Assembly: GCA_043747875.1 (NCBI GenBank)
Contig: JAYTOI010000009.1
Span: 62,001 to 126,000, forward strand
Direction: 5' to 3'
Length of the DNA: 64,000 nucleotides
Origin: CADEED01 sp043747875
GTDB taxonomy: Bacteria > Pseudomonadota > Gammaproteobacteria > Steroidobacterales > Steroidobacteraceae
Shown one piece after another: positions 1 through 10,662 of the stretch; within the stretch, counting starts at the first letter, position 1; each line of letters begins with the position of its first letter. The notes under the pieces are model-generated. The model was not told where the DNA came from, searched no databases, and was given only the letters and a program-made list of their open reading frames with translations. Both the position numbers and the translations under genes were made by a program.

Positions 1-2
1 CG

Positions 3-3000
3 CACGAGCGCTCGCCGAGCGTGACGATCACGACCATCAATCCGACGACGCTGGTCGCCACCGAGTCGACCCAGTCGCTGGTGGCGTTCAACGAGTACGA
101 CGCGCTCGGCAACGTCACCGCGCGTACCGAGGCGCAGGGCACCGCGCAGGCGCGCGTGACGCGCTACGAATATGACCTGCTGGGGCACCAGATGGCGACG
201 GTGTCGCCGACGGTCGGCATCTACAACGCCGCCGACGGCGACCTGCAGTGGGGCAACGGCGCCGCGGTGGCCGTCACGGAGTCGCAGACCGAGGTGCGCT
301 CGGAGGTCGTCTACGACGTCTTCGGCAACGTGATCCGCAGCCGTCTCGTCACTGCGATGAATGCCGCGACGCCGAGCTTCGGCACGTTCTCGCACAAGGC
401 GTACGACAATCTCGGCCGCGTCCGATACGAGATCGACAACCAGAGCCGGGTCACCTCGTACACCTACGACGTGTTCGGCAATGTCGCGGCGCTCACTCGG
501 CACGCGACGCCGCTCTCGACCGCGTTGCCCACCAGCGGCAACAGCCTCACGATCGCCGACGTGTCGTCGCGCCTCACGACGAGCGCGACCAGCGACCGCA
601 CCATCCAGAAGACATTCGACCGGCTGGGACGCGAGCTGTCGGTGCGGCAGCCGAGCGTGCGCGCGTTCGTGCCAGCGACGAGCGGGGTCGGGGGCAGCTA
701 CATCGATGCGCAGCCCGCGACCGAATACGTTTACGACGCGTTCGGGGGCGTGTTGCGCACCAGCGTGCAGATCAACAGCACGGAGTGGGCGCACTCGTAT
801 TCGTACTACGACCGCCGCGGGCTCAAGACCGCGGTGCTCGACCCGAAGCGTTATCTAACGCAGTTCGAATATGACGAGACGGGCGACCTCACGCGGCAGG
901 TCGAATACGCGCGCCCGACCACGGGCACGCTCGACTACACCACATTCGGCACGATCAACTTCACGACGAACGCCACGCACGCTGTCCCGGCGCCATCCGT
1001 CAGCGGTACGCCGGACGTCTTCCAGGGCTATGACCGGGAGGTGACTTACACCTACGACCGCCTGAACCGCAGGGTCACGGAGAACAAGCGCAACATCGAG
1101 TACGCGACTCTCAACAGCCCGACGGGAGTCTCGCCTGGCTACAGTGGCATCCAGACGACCACGTACGGTTACGACGTGCTCGGCAACCAGACGATGGTGA
1201 AGGACGCGCTCGGCGCCATGACGTTCACGTTCTACGACACGCTCAGCCGCGTCGTCGGCGTGGCGCAGCCCAGCCGCGAGCTCGGCCTGGGTGCCGCGGT
1301 GACGGGCCTGTGGCCGACCACCGCGCGCATTCCATTCACTCGCATGGCGCGCGATGCCTACGGCAATCTCGTGCAGACGGTGGAGTATTACCGCGGTCTC
1401 GACGGGACTGCGTTCGGCGCGACGCCGCCGCCTGCGCCGGCTTTGCCCGCGACACCCGCGAGCCATGCCGACGATCGCACCACGACTATTGTCGTGGACA
1501 AGCAGGGCCACACTGTGCGCACGCGCGACGCCACCGGCGCCGACAGCTATGCGTCGTACAACACCCGCCGCGATGTCGTGAAGCAGTGGCAACCGGTCAC
1601 GAACGCTATCACGGGCGCGAGCGAGGCGATCGTCAAGATCTATCGCTACGACTCCATGGGCCAGCAGACGCAGCTGCTCGAATCGCAGCGTTTCAACGGC
1701 GCGGGCACGGACTTCGTCACCCGCATGTCCGAGTACAACGGCTTCGGCGAGATCGTCGCCCAGTACAACTCCGGCACGGTGGAGGCGGAGAAGGAATATT
1801 TCGACTACGACGCCACGGGCCGCGTATGGCGTACGAATACCGGAGATGGTGTCGACAAGGTCTACCTGTACGACCTCGCCGGCAATGCGACGCTCGAGCT
1901 GCGCAGCAAGACGGTGGATCTCAACGCGGGGCGCACGAGCTCGGCCGCCGGCACGTACACCTCGGCGCAGAGCGTGTTGAACGCGATCGTCCAGACCGAC
2001 CTGATGCGCACGGAAACCGTCTACGACGCCAACTCCAATGTCGTCCAGCGTCGCATGCCGACGTTCGACATCGACACGCGCTTCTCACCGGTCGCGGCCA
2101 GCATCCTGATCACGACCATCAGCGGCCAGGTCTACGTGAACTGGCAGGGCGCGCTGAATTCGCAGATCGTGCAGGGCTTCAGTTATCGCGTCGCGGGCTC
2201 CACGTCCGACTGGCAGACACTGGCGATTCAGAATGTGTCGAGCGGTGTCATCGGCGCGAACGTACGCGGCCTCACGGCGAGCCAGCTCTATGAATTCCGT
2301 GTGGCCTACAACCGTGCCGGCGAGCTGATGCCATTCGCCGAGTCGATGGGCACCTTCCGATTCGATCTCGCGACCACGACCACCGCCGTGATCTCGCAGA
2401 CGGTGAATCCGCAGATCCCGACGCTGGCCAATACCGACCACACCAACGGATTCATCACGTGGTCCGCACCGTCGGATACATCCGTGACGGCGCGCCTGCG
2501 CATCAACGGCAGTTCGTGGATCTCAGCGACCAAGCCCAACTCGAGCACCTTCCAGGTCGACGTGCGCACGCCGATCGGCACGTCGGGAAGCTACAACTGG
2601 GAGATCGAATACCTGCGCGGCGTCGACGTCATCGCGAAGAAGACCGGCACGCTGAATTCGCAGGGCACGGTGGTGGCGCGTACGCTGACTCCGTCCGGTG
2701 CGGTCATCACGACGCCCACGCCCTGGAACGGCACGATCAGCAATCCCTGGGCAACGGGCACGGGCGCAAGCCGCACCATCGGCTGGAACGGTGCGGCGAC
2801 GCTCGCCAACGAGGGGCCGGTCGTCGCCGAGTTGGTATACATGGTCGCCGGCGGCGGTCCGCAGACCACCGTCAACCTGGCGCACAACGGCAGCGCGCAC
2901 ACGTTCAACGTCAATGCGCTGGCGGCCAACCGCTATCAGTACGTCCTCACGTACAAGGTGGGTGGACGCCAGGTCGCGCAGCAGTCCGGTGAGTTCACCA

Positions 3001-6000
3001 CGACGGACCCGTATACGCGCATCTCCGCCTTCATCGACCTGTTCACCACCGGGGCAGGAGGTTCATCGACACCGATCAGCAACATCACGGGTTTCGCGGC
3101 GGGACCGACGGCGTCGTGGTCCAACCTGGAGTCCGAACAGGTCGAGCAGAGGCTCAATCAGGACACCGGTTTCCTCGAATGGTACTGGAACGGACTGCAG
3201 TGGCTCCGTCCCTCCTGGGGCGGTAGTCAGGCATCTGCCTGGGTCCGGATCGACTACACGACTCTGACGGGCGATCCGCGGACGTGGACCGGAACGATGT
3301 GGCGCGACACTGAAAACGGCTTCACCCTGGCCGAGAGCGCCGGCTACTACGACATCGCAGACTTGCCTACCGGCGGTTGTGATTCGGTCCAGCGCCTCCG
3401 TGTCTACACCGCGGAGGGCGGCACACTCATCGGCGACTCGATTGGCGGTGGAGCGGGGCGTGGCATCACCTGGAGCTCGCCGCCGGGCGAAATGACGGGC
3501 ACTGCTTACGTTTACTACGAGAACGGCGCCAATAACTGGGTGCTGATCGGCGCCGCCTCGCGCTCGGCGGACACGTTCACGATCGGCACCGATGTCGTGC
3601 CATCGGGCCGGCGCATCAAGATCGAGTACAACAATCCGGGCGAGAACTGGGCGTACAACACGGCGATTGCCACGTACACGTACAGCGCCGGCAGCGCGCC
3701 CGTGATTTCGGGCGTGACGACCTCGAACCACGATCCGGCGATGATGACGCTGAACTACAGCAGCCCCAACGACGGCACCGTGCGCTGGACGGGCACGATC
3801 GCGTCCGGCGGCCGCATGACCGTCGAGATATTAATCAACGACAACTGGCAGACGGTGCAGACATGGACCTCGGGCAGCAGCTTCGCGTTCGACTTCGCGC
3901 CATACGTATCGACGGCGCAGTTCCCACCCGACGTCTGGTACCGCATCCAGAATTTCGGGCCGGCGTCGGCACCGTGGCCCACGCACCGGAACCAGGGACA
4001 GATCCGGGCGCACCGCACCGACACCCCCGAGCCGGCGAGGGTCACCATCAACGATGCGGCGACTGTCAATGCGCCGTCCTCACCCGCGACCGTATTCTCA
4101 CCGACCATGTCCAGCACGGGTCTCGCGTGGAGCAGGGCGAAGGATAACGAAAGCGACATTGTGCGGCTCACGTACTGGCGCCAGGGCCAGGCGACGCCCC
4201 ACGTGCAGGACCTCGCGGGCGCGGGCCCGGCATTCTCCAGCAACTTCCCGCTGTTCGCCGACGGCGCGGTCACGACAGTCTTCTGGCGCGTCGACTATCT
4301 ACGTGCGGGCCAGACGAACAGCTACGCGCGCGCCACCGGCCAGATGACGCTCGGCGTCGCGACCAACACCACCTACGCGAGCTCGCGCATCAACTCGGAG
4401 GCGCTGGCCTATCCGAGTACGGCCACGCAGATCCCGGCGCCTACCTACCGGCAGAGCGACCGTGCTCTCATCTTCACGACCGCGGCGAATGCGCTCAGCG
4501 ACATCCAGTTCCTGTTCGACGGCGTGGCGCTCACCGTCACGACCGAATCGACCGGCGGATACAAGGTGATCCTGCCCAGCGGGGCGGCGAACGGTGCGCA
4601 CACCTACAGCATCCGTTATCAGGGCGCGGGCAATCCGTATGCGCTCGCATCGGGCAGCATCACCGTCACGAACACCACGGGTGCGCCCAGCAACGAGACC
4701 ATCTCGGTGAACGCGCAGCGCGCGGAGACCAGCCTGTCGATCGCGCCGACGATCGGTCAGACCCTGTTCGTCGATCCGCCGTACGCCATTTACCACCAGG
4801 AATTCCTGCAGGGCGGCCCCGGTGGCATGGGACCTGGTTACTATCTCGTGCTCGGCGCGCGGCCCTGGGCTCCGGAGAACACGTCGTTCAGCGGCGGCTG
4901 GTACTACAGCACCATGCCTTCCGAGGCTGATCCGGACGGCGCGTACAGCCAGGTGTCGCAGGCTAACTACACGTACCAGGCGGACCGCTGGGTGGTCTCC
5001 TGGCCCGGCAGCGCTGCCTGGGTCGGCATCGGCTCCAACATCGAGATCTGGCCGATCGGCAACCCGAGCGCGATCACCACGCCGACGGTCAGCCGCCCCG
5101 ACGGCAACGGGTTCGTCGGCGACGTCCAGAATCTGACGCCCGGAACCTACGGCTATCGCATCAACTACACGCGCGTCGGTGCGTTCGCGCCCATCGGCTT
5201 CATCGAAGGCACGCTGGTGCGCGGCACCACCAACAGCATGACCGTGTCGGCGAGCGTCTCGCCGCCCGTGGTGCTGGCGACGCCGACCACCAGCCAGAAG
5301 TTCGACCGCTGGGGCAACGTCATCGAGTCCGTCGACGCCTCCGGCAATCTCACGAGCTACCGCTACAACGGGCTCGACCTGCTCGTGCAGACGCTCGAGG
5401 CGCGGGACTACGTCTACGACAAACGCGATGCGACCCCGATCGCGAGCATCAACGGCACGCTCGAGCGCGTCGAGAAGACCAACTCGTACGACATCCTCGG
5501 CCGCCTGATCGAAACGCAGGATGGCTACGACCAGGCGAACCGCGTGACGTACAACGCCGCCGGCCAGCAGATCACCAAGCGCAATGCCGACTGGCAGCGC
5601 TACACGGGCAGTGCCGTCACCAGCAACATCTACGACACCTTCGGCAATCTGATCCAGTCGACCGACGAGACTGGCTATCGCACGCGCTACAAATACGACA
5701 AGGCCGGGCGCTTGACGGAGATGTTCCGCGAGATCCGCCTGAATGCGTTCTCGAGCGCCGGCGATCCGACCAGCACGGGTGCGTCCGTGGCCGGCACGGT
5801 GCAGCGCGTGGCGATGTCGTATGACGCGGCCGGACGCCGCATCACCGAGACCAACGGCGCCAACGAGACAGTCACCTATTCATACGACTTCCTCGGCAAC
5901 GTCGTGCGGCGGCGCACGCCCTTGGCTTTCCTGACCAGCTACGTCTACAACTTCGACGGCAAGAAGACGCAGGAAACCGACGCGATCGGCGGCACCAAGT

Positions 6001-9000
6001 CGTGGACCTACGACGCGTTCGGCAACTTGAAGACACACATCGAGTTGACGAACACCACGCCGACGATCCCCACGGGCAGCGGCGGTGGCAACGTCATCAC
6101 GTTCAACTACAACTTCGCCGGCCACATGAGTTCGCAGACCAGCGCGATCGGACAGAACATCGCGTACAGCTACGATCGCGCGGGCAACCTGACCTCGATC
6201 GCGGATACCGGCGTCGGCATGAATCGCGTCACGAGCTACCGCTACGACGCGGCAGGTCGCATGGTGCGTGAGAGCGTGGTCGCCGACCACCTGCTGCACC
6301 AGGACTCGCGCTACCAGTACGACGCACACAACCGCATCGCGCGCATCGACGATCCGGATTACCGCGAGAAGATCCTGTTCGACGTGAACGGCAACCGCGC
6401 CTTCATCGAGTCGTTTTTCGTCAATCACGAAGCGCGCTCGGTCTCGGAGACGATCCGCTACACCTACGACGAGATGGCCCGCGTCACGCAGAAGGCCGTG
6501 CACAACCTCGAGGGTGCCGCGGTCACGCATTTCACCGATCTCACCTACAACGCGCGCGGCGATCGTGTGCTGCAGGTGGCCGACGACCGACGCTGGTCGG
6601 TGTCGACCGGCACGAATCGCTGGTCCGACCTGATCCAGGGTGCCGCGTATCAAGTCGACGAGGCGTACGTCTATGACGGTCTCGGCCGCCTCGAGACCGT
6701 GAACCGCAATCTCTTCCACACGCTGAGCGGCGCGCAGAACCCGACCAACATCCTGCTGCACAGCTACGGCTACGACCTCGCGAACCGGCGCACGTCCGAG
6801 TTCCACCGCTCGGTCGGCGCGAACCACATCACCGAGGATCGCAATACCACGACGGGTTACGACGCCGACGGCAGGACGACGACGCAGACGACGCAGAAGC
6901 GCAACGACAGCAACGTCTACATCAACGAGTCGCGCGTCACGTACGGCAGCTCGACGTACAGCGGTGGCGTGTGGAGCAATGGCTTCGATGCCGCGAACAA
7001 CCTGCGTACCTACCAGCTGCAGACGTTCACGGCCGGCGGCGGCAACCAGTTCCTGTTCACCTATCGCAACAACTATCTGCTCGGAGACGTATATCTCGAC
7101 GCCGGGGCGGACGTGTCGTCGACCGGCACGAACCATCCGCAGGACGGCCACAACGTCCGCACCTACAACGTCAACCGCGAGCTCGTGAAGTTCAAGGATC
7201 TGGATCCCGCGGCCGCCGAGAAGACCCAGCAGTTCACCAACAATCAGGCCGGGCAGGCACTCTCGACGATCAAGGGTGATTTCGAATCCGACCCGGCGGC
7301 GGTCTGGAAGCGCATTCTCGAGCGCGCGAGGTCGGGCGGGCAGTACAACACCGGCAAGGCGCAGTACTTCTTCTACGCGCAGGGCAACCTGTACGGATCG
7401 TTCGGACAGCTCGTGCCCGAGGGCATGATCTCGGGCCGGTTCGACGTGAATTCCACGCCCATCTCCGAATCGTATCCCTCGGCGGTGCCGCCGACGGTGG
7501 TCACGCAAAGTGGCGACACGCTGCGCACCATCGCCGCGCGCGTGTTCGGCGACGCGAGCCTCTGGTACGTGATTGCCGAGGAGAACGGTCTCACCGATCC
7601 GGACGCGGCGCTCGGCGAAGGTCAGCAGCTGCGGATTCCGAACAACGTCCTGTCGCTGTCGAATCAGTCCGACAGCTTCAAGCCCTTCAACATCGGCGAG
7701 GTGATGGGCGACACCACTCCGTCGTCGCCACCGCCGCCCGCGCCGAAGAGCTGCGGCATCGTCGGTCAGATCATCCTGATCGTGATCGCCGCGGTGATCA
7801 CGTATTTCACCGCGGGCGCGGCACTCTCGGTTCTCGGTCCCCTGCTGGGCCCGGTGCTGGGTGGCGCAATCGCGGCAGGTGTCGGTGCCGCCGCGGCGAG
7901 CGTGGTCACGCAAGGCCTCAGCATCGTCACGGGATATCAGGACAAGTTCAGCTGGAAGCAGGTCGGTGCGTCCTTCGCGACGGCCGCGCTCACGTTCGGC
8001 GTCGGCAAGGGCTTTGACGCGCTCAACGTCGCGAGCCAGGGAATCGGCGGCGCGGTACGCGCCGTCGCAAACAACGCGGTTGGTCAGGGCGTGAACATCG
8101 CCTTTGGACTGCAGGACAAGTTCAACTGGCGCAGCGTCGCGGCCTCCGCCGTCGAAGCTCCGCTGGCCAACTACATCGGCAACAAATTCCCCGGGGCGCG
8201 GCTGAGCATGAACGGACCCGGTGGAGTCGGGCACGTGTTGTCGCACGCCGCACTGGGTGCGGGTGTCGCGGCGATCCGCGGGGAAGACGTGGGGGCGGGA
8301 GCAATCGGCGGTGCGACCGAGGCATTCCTGTCCGGCGCGTTACCTCCCGGGCCTCCGGGCAAGGTCAATGAAGCCCTGCGCGACGGCTTCGGGCAACTCG
8401 TCGCAGCGGGCCTCGCCACCGTAGCGGGTCGCGACGCTTCCGTCGCGGCGGGCGCGGCACGCAACGCGTATCAGAACAATTATCTGAAGCACAAGGAGCT
8501 CATGCTCCTCAACGAGGCGCGAGAACGTCTCGAGCAGAACCCGAACGATCCCGATCTGCAGCGCACCGTCGCGGCGTACGAGAGTCTGGACCAGGAGCGT
8601 GACGACGCTCTCGACCAGGCACTGCTCAATCGCGACATGAAAACGTTCAGGAGGCTCTCGTCCGAGCTCGCCGCGGCGGCGGACGAGTATCTGCAGCTCG
8701 GCTGGGGCAAGAATCCCTATTCGGGATCGAGCAACTACTATCGCACGTGGGGACTGATGGCCGAGGAGACCATCAACCGCGCGTCTATCTACTCGAACCT
8801 CTCGAAGAACGGCATCGATGGTCGCAGCGACCTGACGCTGCAGGGTGACGTGGCCGCCGCGAATCGCTCGGTGCATCCGCTGGATCGCATGTGGGATGCG
8901 CCGTGGGGCCAGAAGTTCCACGCGTTCAGCTATTCACGGCCGGACCGCGAAGAGCTGCACGGGTACCAGCAGTACTACGCCCGCGACCTGGTTCGTTTCG

Positions 9001-9695
9001 TCGAGACCATGGACGCGATCACCGCGAGCCCGCTCGGCGCGGCGGCCGCCGGGTATGCGATGGGCGCCGGCAAATCGCTGGATCAGATTCACGACTACGC
9101 GGTAGCCGGGCAGGCAGTGAGCGGTGCGATCGGCTCGGTCGGGCAGGCGGGGATCGATCGCGGTGCCATGAGGAACACGGCCCTCTCACCGTATCTGGAT
9201 GGCAGCACCATCCGGACGCCGCTGATGAGTTCCACTATGCCGTCGGCAGACGAAGAGCTGAGTCCTTCGGCGTATGCGTGGCATGTCTCGAGCGCCAAGA
9301 ATATCGGCAATATCGCAAAAGTTGGAATTGACCCGCAGTATTTGAAGAATGGCGAGAATCGATTTGGGCCGGGGTTTTACGTTTCCGAGAATGCGGAGAC
9401 TGCGCTCGCGGAAGTGCTTCATCATGAAAGACCGGCTGATAGTGCAATTCGATTCGAGATCAACAGGAAGGCGATGCGTCCACTGGATTTCACCCGCTCC
9501 GAAGTGGCAAAGCAGTGGGGTTACACGGGCCAAGGTGATAAGGCTGTAATGCAGGCCATGGGGCCGGAAGCGCTCAGGCAAGGTTATAATACGATTCGCT
9601 TTCGAGCCGAACGCGGACCTGGAATCAACTTCGTTGTGTTGGCGGACTACAACAAGCTGCTCCAGCCCGTCATGATTTCGCCAACCAAAAAATGA
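3..9695 (+). CDS. Giant Rhs/YD-repeat polymorphic toxin with ART-like C-terminal tip (5' end outside window)
   Basis: The frame is open from the window edge, giving about 3230 visible residues; the GTG at 21 is internal. HERSPS at the edge aligns with YERSPA near residue 2273 of the next rhs protein, so about 2270 residues are probably missing. Seen in order: YD repeats (YEYDLLGH, YDVFGNV) to about nt 2080; a block of Ig/FN3-like beta domains to about 5290; more YD repeats to about 7450; a LysM-like segment at 7495-7650 (SGDTLRTIAARVFGD); a Gly/Ala-rich hydrophobic stretch at 7750-7935; and a variable tip from about 9260. In the tip, WHVSS (His at nt 9282) and FGPGFYVSEN (Tyr at 9378) recall the His and Tyr motifs of ADP-ribosyltransferase-fold toxins. 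By hand count G+C falls from 75% (9001-9060) to 42% (9301-9360), as expected for an exchangeable tip. No PAAR or signal sequence can be judged because the N-terminus is missing. The toxin activity is inferred. Confidence 0.88.
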   Translation, partial: HERSPSVTITTINPTTLVATESTQSLVAFNEYDALGNVTARTEAQGTAQARVTRYEYDLLGHQMATVSPTVGIYNAADGDLQWGNGAAVAVTESQTEVRSEVVYDVFGNVIRSRLVTAMNAATPSFGTFSHKAYDNLGRVRYEIDNQSRVTSYTYDVFGNVAALTRHATPLSTALPTSGNSLTIADVSSRLTTSATSDRTIQKTFDRLGRELSVRQPSVRAFVPATSGVGGSYIDAQPATEYVYDAFGGVLRTSVQINSTEWAHSYSYYDRRGLKTAVLDPKRYLTQFEYDETGDLTRQVEYARPTTGTLDYTTFGTINFTTNATHAVPAPSVSGTPDVFQGYDREVTYTYDRLNRRVTENKRNIEYATLNSPTGVSPGYSGIQTTTYGYDVLGNQTMVKDALGAMTFTFYDTLSRVVGVAQPSRELGLGAAVTGLWPTTARIPFTRMARDAYGNLVQTVEYYRGLDGTAFGATPPPAPALPATPASHADDRTTTIVVDKQGHTVRTRDATGADSYASYNTRRDVVKQWQPVTNAITGASEAIVKIYRYDSMGQQTQLLESQRFNGAGTDFVTRMSEYNGFGEIVAQYNSGTVEAEKEYFDYDATGRVWRTNTGDGVDKVYLYDLAGNATLELRSKTVDLNAGRTSSAAGTYTSAQSVLNAIVQTDLMRTETVYDANSNVVQRRMPTFDIDTRFSPVAASILITTISGQVYVNWQGALNSQIVQGFSYRVAGSTSDWQTLAIQNVSSGVIGANVRGLTASQLYEFRVAYNRAGELMPFAESMGTFRFDLATTTTAVISQTVNPQIPTLANTDHTNGFITWSAPSDTSVTARLRINGSSWISATKPNSSTFQVDVRTPIGTSGSYNWEIEYLRGVDVIAKKTGTLNSQGTVVARTLTPSGAVITTPTPWNGTISNPWATGTGASRTIGWNGAATLANEGPVVAELVYMVAGGGPQTTVNLAHNGSAHTFNVNALAANRYQYVLTYKVGGRQVAQQSGEFTTTDPYTRISAFIDLFTTGAGGSSTPISNITGFAAGPTASWSNLESEQVEQRLNQDTGFLEWYWNGLQWLRPSWGGSQASAWVRIDYTTLTGDPRTWTGTMWRDTENGFTLAESAGYYDIADLPTGGCDSVQRLRVYTAEGGTLIGDSIGGGAGRGITWSSPPGEMTGTAYVYYENGANNWVLIGAASRSADTFTIGTDVVPSGRRIKIEYNNPGENWAYNTAIATYTYSAGSAPVISGVTTSNHDPAMMTLNYSSPNDGTVRWTGTIASGGRMTVEILINDNWQTVQTWTSGSSFAFDFAPYVSTAQFPPDVWYRIQNFGPASAPWPTHRNQGQIRAHRTDTPEPARVTINDAATVNAPSSPATVFSPTMSSTGLAWSRAKDNESDIVRLTYWRQGQATPHVQDLAGAGPAFSSNFPLFADGAVTTVFWRVDYLRAGQTNSYARATGQMTLGVATNTTYASSRINSEALAYPSTATQIPAPTYRQSDRALIFTTAANALSDIQFLFDGVALTVTTESTGGYKVILPSGAANGAHTYSIRYQGAGNPYALASGSITVTNTTGAPSNETISVNAQRAETSLSIAPTIGQTLFVDPPYAIYHQEFLQGGPGGMGPGYYLVLGARPWAPENTSFSGGWYYSTMPSEADPDGAYSQVSQANYTYQADRWVVSWPGSAAWVGIGSNIEIWPIGNPSAITTPTVSRPDGNGFVGDVQNLTPGTYGYRINYTRVGAFAPIGFIEGTLVRGTTNSMTVSASVSPPVVLATPTTSQKFDRWGNVIESVDASGNLTSYRYNGLDLLVQTLEARDYVYDKRDATPIASINGTLERVEKTNSYDILGRLIETQDGYDQANRVTYNAAGQQITKRNADWQRYTGSAVTSNIYDTFGNLIQSTDETGYRTRYKYDKAGRLTEMFREIRLNAFSSAGDPTSTGASVAGTVQRVAMSYDAAGRRITETNGANETVTYSYDFLGNVVRRRTPLAFLTSYVYNFDGKKTQETDAIGGTKSWTYDAFGNLKTHIELTNTTPTIPTGSGGGNVITFNYNFAGHMSSQTSAIGQNIAYSYDRAGNLTSIADTGVGMNRVTSYRYDAAGRMVRESVVADHLLHQDSRYQYDAHNRIARIDDPDYREKILFDVNGNRAFIESFFVNHEARSVSETIRYTYDEMARVTQKAVHNLEGAAVTHFTDLTYNARGDRVLQVADDRRWSVSTGTNRWSDLIQGAAYQVDEAYVYDGLGRLETVNRNLFHTLSGAQNPTNILLHSYGYDLANRRTSEFHRSVGANHITEDRNTTTGYDADGRTTTQTTQKRNDSNVYINESRVTYGSSTYSGGVWSNGFDAANNLRTYQLQTFTAGGGNQFLFTYRNNYLLGDVYLDAGADVSSTGTNHPQDGHNVRTYNVNRELVKFKDLDPAAAEKTQQFTNNQAGQALSTIKGDFESDPAAVWKRILERARSGGQYNTGKAQYFFYAQGNLYGSFGQLVPEGMISGRFDVNSTPISESYPSAVPPTVVTQSGDTLRTIAARVFGDASLWYVIAEENGLTDPDAALGEGQQLRIPNNVLSLSNQSDSFKPFNIGEVMGDTTPSSPPPPAPKSCGIVGQIILIVIAAVITYFTAGAALSVLGPLLGPVLGGAIAAGVGAAAASVVTQGLSIVTGYQDKFSWKQVGASFATAALTFGVGKGFDALNVASQGIGGAVRAVANNAVGQGVNIAFGLQDKFNWRSVAASAVEAPLANYIGNKFPGARLSMNGPGGVGHVLSHAALGAGVAAIRGEDVGAGAIGGATEAFLSGALPPGPPGKVNEALRDGFGQLVAAGLATVAGRDASVAAGAARNAYQNNYLKHKELMLLNEARERLEQNPNDPDLQRTVAAYESLDQERDDALDQALLNRDMKTFRRLSSELAAAADEYLQLGWGKNPYSGSSNYYRTWGLMAEETINRASIYSNLSKNGIDGRSDLTLQGDVAAANRSVHPLDRMWDAPWGQKFHAFSYSRPDREELHGYQQYYARDLVRFVETMDAITASPLGAAAAGYAMGAGKSLDQIHDYAVAGQAVSGAIGSVGQAGIDRGAMRNTALSPYLDGSTIRTPLMSSTMPSADEELSPSAYAWHVSSAKNIGNIAKVGIDPQYLKNGENRFGPGFYVSENAETALAEVLHHERPADSAIRFEINRKAMRPLDFTRSEVAKQWGYTGQGDKAVMQAMGPEALRQGYNTIRFRAERGPGINFVVLADYNKLLQPVMISPTKK

Positions 9696-10174
9696 AACTC
9701 CCTCTAACAAGATACATCTGTGGTCAGTGCGGAATGGCTTACGAAGCCCCGTCGCTCGGTGCCCTGAGCTACGGAGAATTTCTCTTTTGGTCGCCGAACG
9801 GCCGTGCTGCGTATCTGAACGCACTCGACTATCGGCCTTACCTCGAAGTCGCAGAGCTGTTGCGCAAGCGGTTCGAGAAATTTGCGAATGATGAAAATTT
9901 ACGTGCCACGGTGCTGCAAAAGATCTTTGGACCTTTGGCATGCGATCCGGACGATCTGGGTGCGCCCTACATGATGGACGTGAAGCCGCCATGCTCTCAT
10001 TGCGGGTCGAGTCGCCCACGAACTTGGGATCTCGTGGTGCCGCCGAAGATAGTCGACTGGGAAGTCCATGAGATCACGCACAATGCATGGAGTGCCGTGA
10101 GCGGCGAGCAACGATTGGCGCGCCTGGACGCGGAAGTTGCGAACGCAGAGCGGGAGTTGGCAGCGACGCGCTAG
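9692..10174 (+). CDS. Putative immunity protein, double-CxxC zinc-ribbon type
   Basis: 160 residues. The ATG overlaps the stop of the preceding rhs gene as ATGA, so the two are translationally coupled, which is the usual arrangement of a toxin tip and its antidote. Two cysteine pairs, CGQC near the N-terminus and CSHC around residue 108, could bind one zinc. The middle is helical and charged, and the C-terminus is a Glu/Arg/Ala-rich helix. It has no signal peptide or membrane segment, so it is cytoplasmic. I do not recognise a named immunity family; the role rests on position, overlap, size and A+T-richer composition shared with the toxin tip. A transcription-related zinc-ribbon protein is a less likely alternative. 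Confidence 0.65.
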   Translation: MKLPLTRYICGQCGMAYEAPSLGALSYGEFLFWSPNGRAAYLNALDYRPYLEVAELLRKRFEKFANDENLRATVLQKIFGPLACDPDDLGAPYMMDVKPPCSHCGSSRPRTWDLVVPPKIVDWEVHEITHNAWSAVSGEQRLARLDAEVANAERELAATR

Positions 10175-10662
10175 GCCGCTATCAGTCAGGCTGCGTCGGC
10201 GCAGCAAACGCAAGAAGGTAGACAGGTATTCGCGCATTATTCAGGCGCGAAGCGCTGAAAACGCTCTCGCTACCCGCGTGGCAGCGTAAACATCGGATCG
10301 CTCGGCTGGTTAGGGCGACGGCAACTCCAGACGCCGCCCCTCGCGACATCCGCTACTCGAAAAAATATGTTCCCGCTGTCACGAATCGCAGTCTGGTGTC
10401 ACAGCGATCTTCTCGCGCAATTCGATGCCGCGCGTGATTGTATCCCCGTCGCGACCCTCGTAATCCGCGTGCCGCGACTCGAGCATTCGTGACACCGGCG
10501 ACGCACATTCTTTCCGCGCCGCTCCCGTATTTCTTCCCTAAACCACAGCCCCCTGTCGCGGATATCTCCCTGATGGTTTTGCCTCGACGGGCAAAACCGC
10601 AATCGGTCGTTCATGGACGTTCGCGACGGCCTCGCTCGCCGCGGTGTGGATAGGGGATGCAA
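10175..10662 (+). other. Intergenic leader of the second rhs gene
   Basis: 488 bases without a convincing gene. The segment at about 10245-10430 is a diverged copy of the sequence at about 28763-28940 before the flagellar cluster, including a shared block with a run of A/T (gaaaaaatat) followed by TGTCAC. It probably carries the promoter of the 17-kb rhs gene, but I cannot fix -35 and -10 boxes with confidence. A purine-rich TAGGGG at 10651-10656 precedes the start codons at 10657 and 10663. Confidence 0.5.
10377..10402 (+). repeat. Leader repeat copy A (TGTCAC direct repeat)
   Basis: TGTCAC at 10377-10382 recurs at 10397-10402, about two helical turns apart, and the whole block reappears at 28889-28914 and, less well kept, at 28524-28552. 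The spacing would suit a regulator binding one face of the DNA, but the repeats may simply mark copies of an ancestral rhs leader. Confidence 0.45.

Noticed and set aside
5880..8246. Minus-strand open frame of 788 codons
   Set aside because: Arg/Val/Asp-rich composition mirroring the YD-repeat gene on the other strand; no start context or protein signature. Shadow frame in high-G+C DNA.
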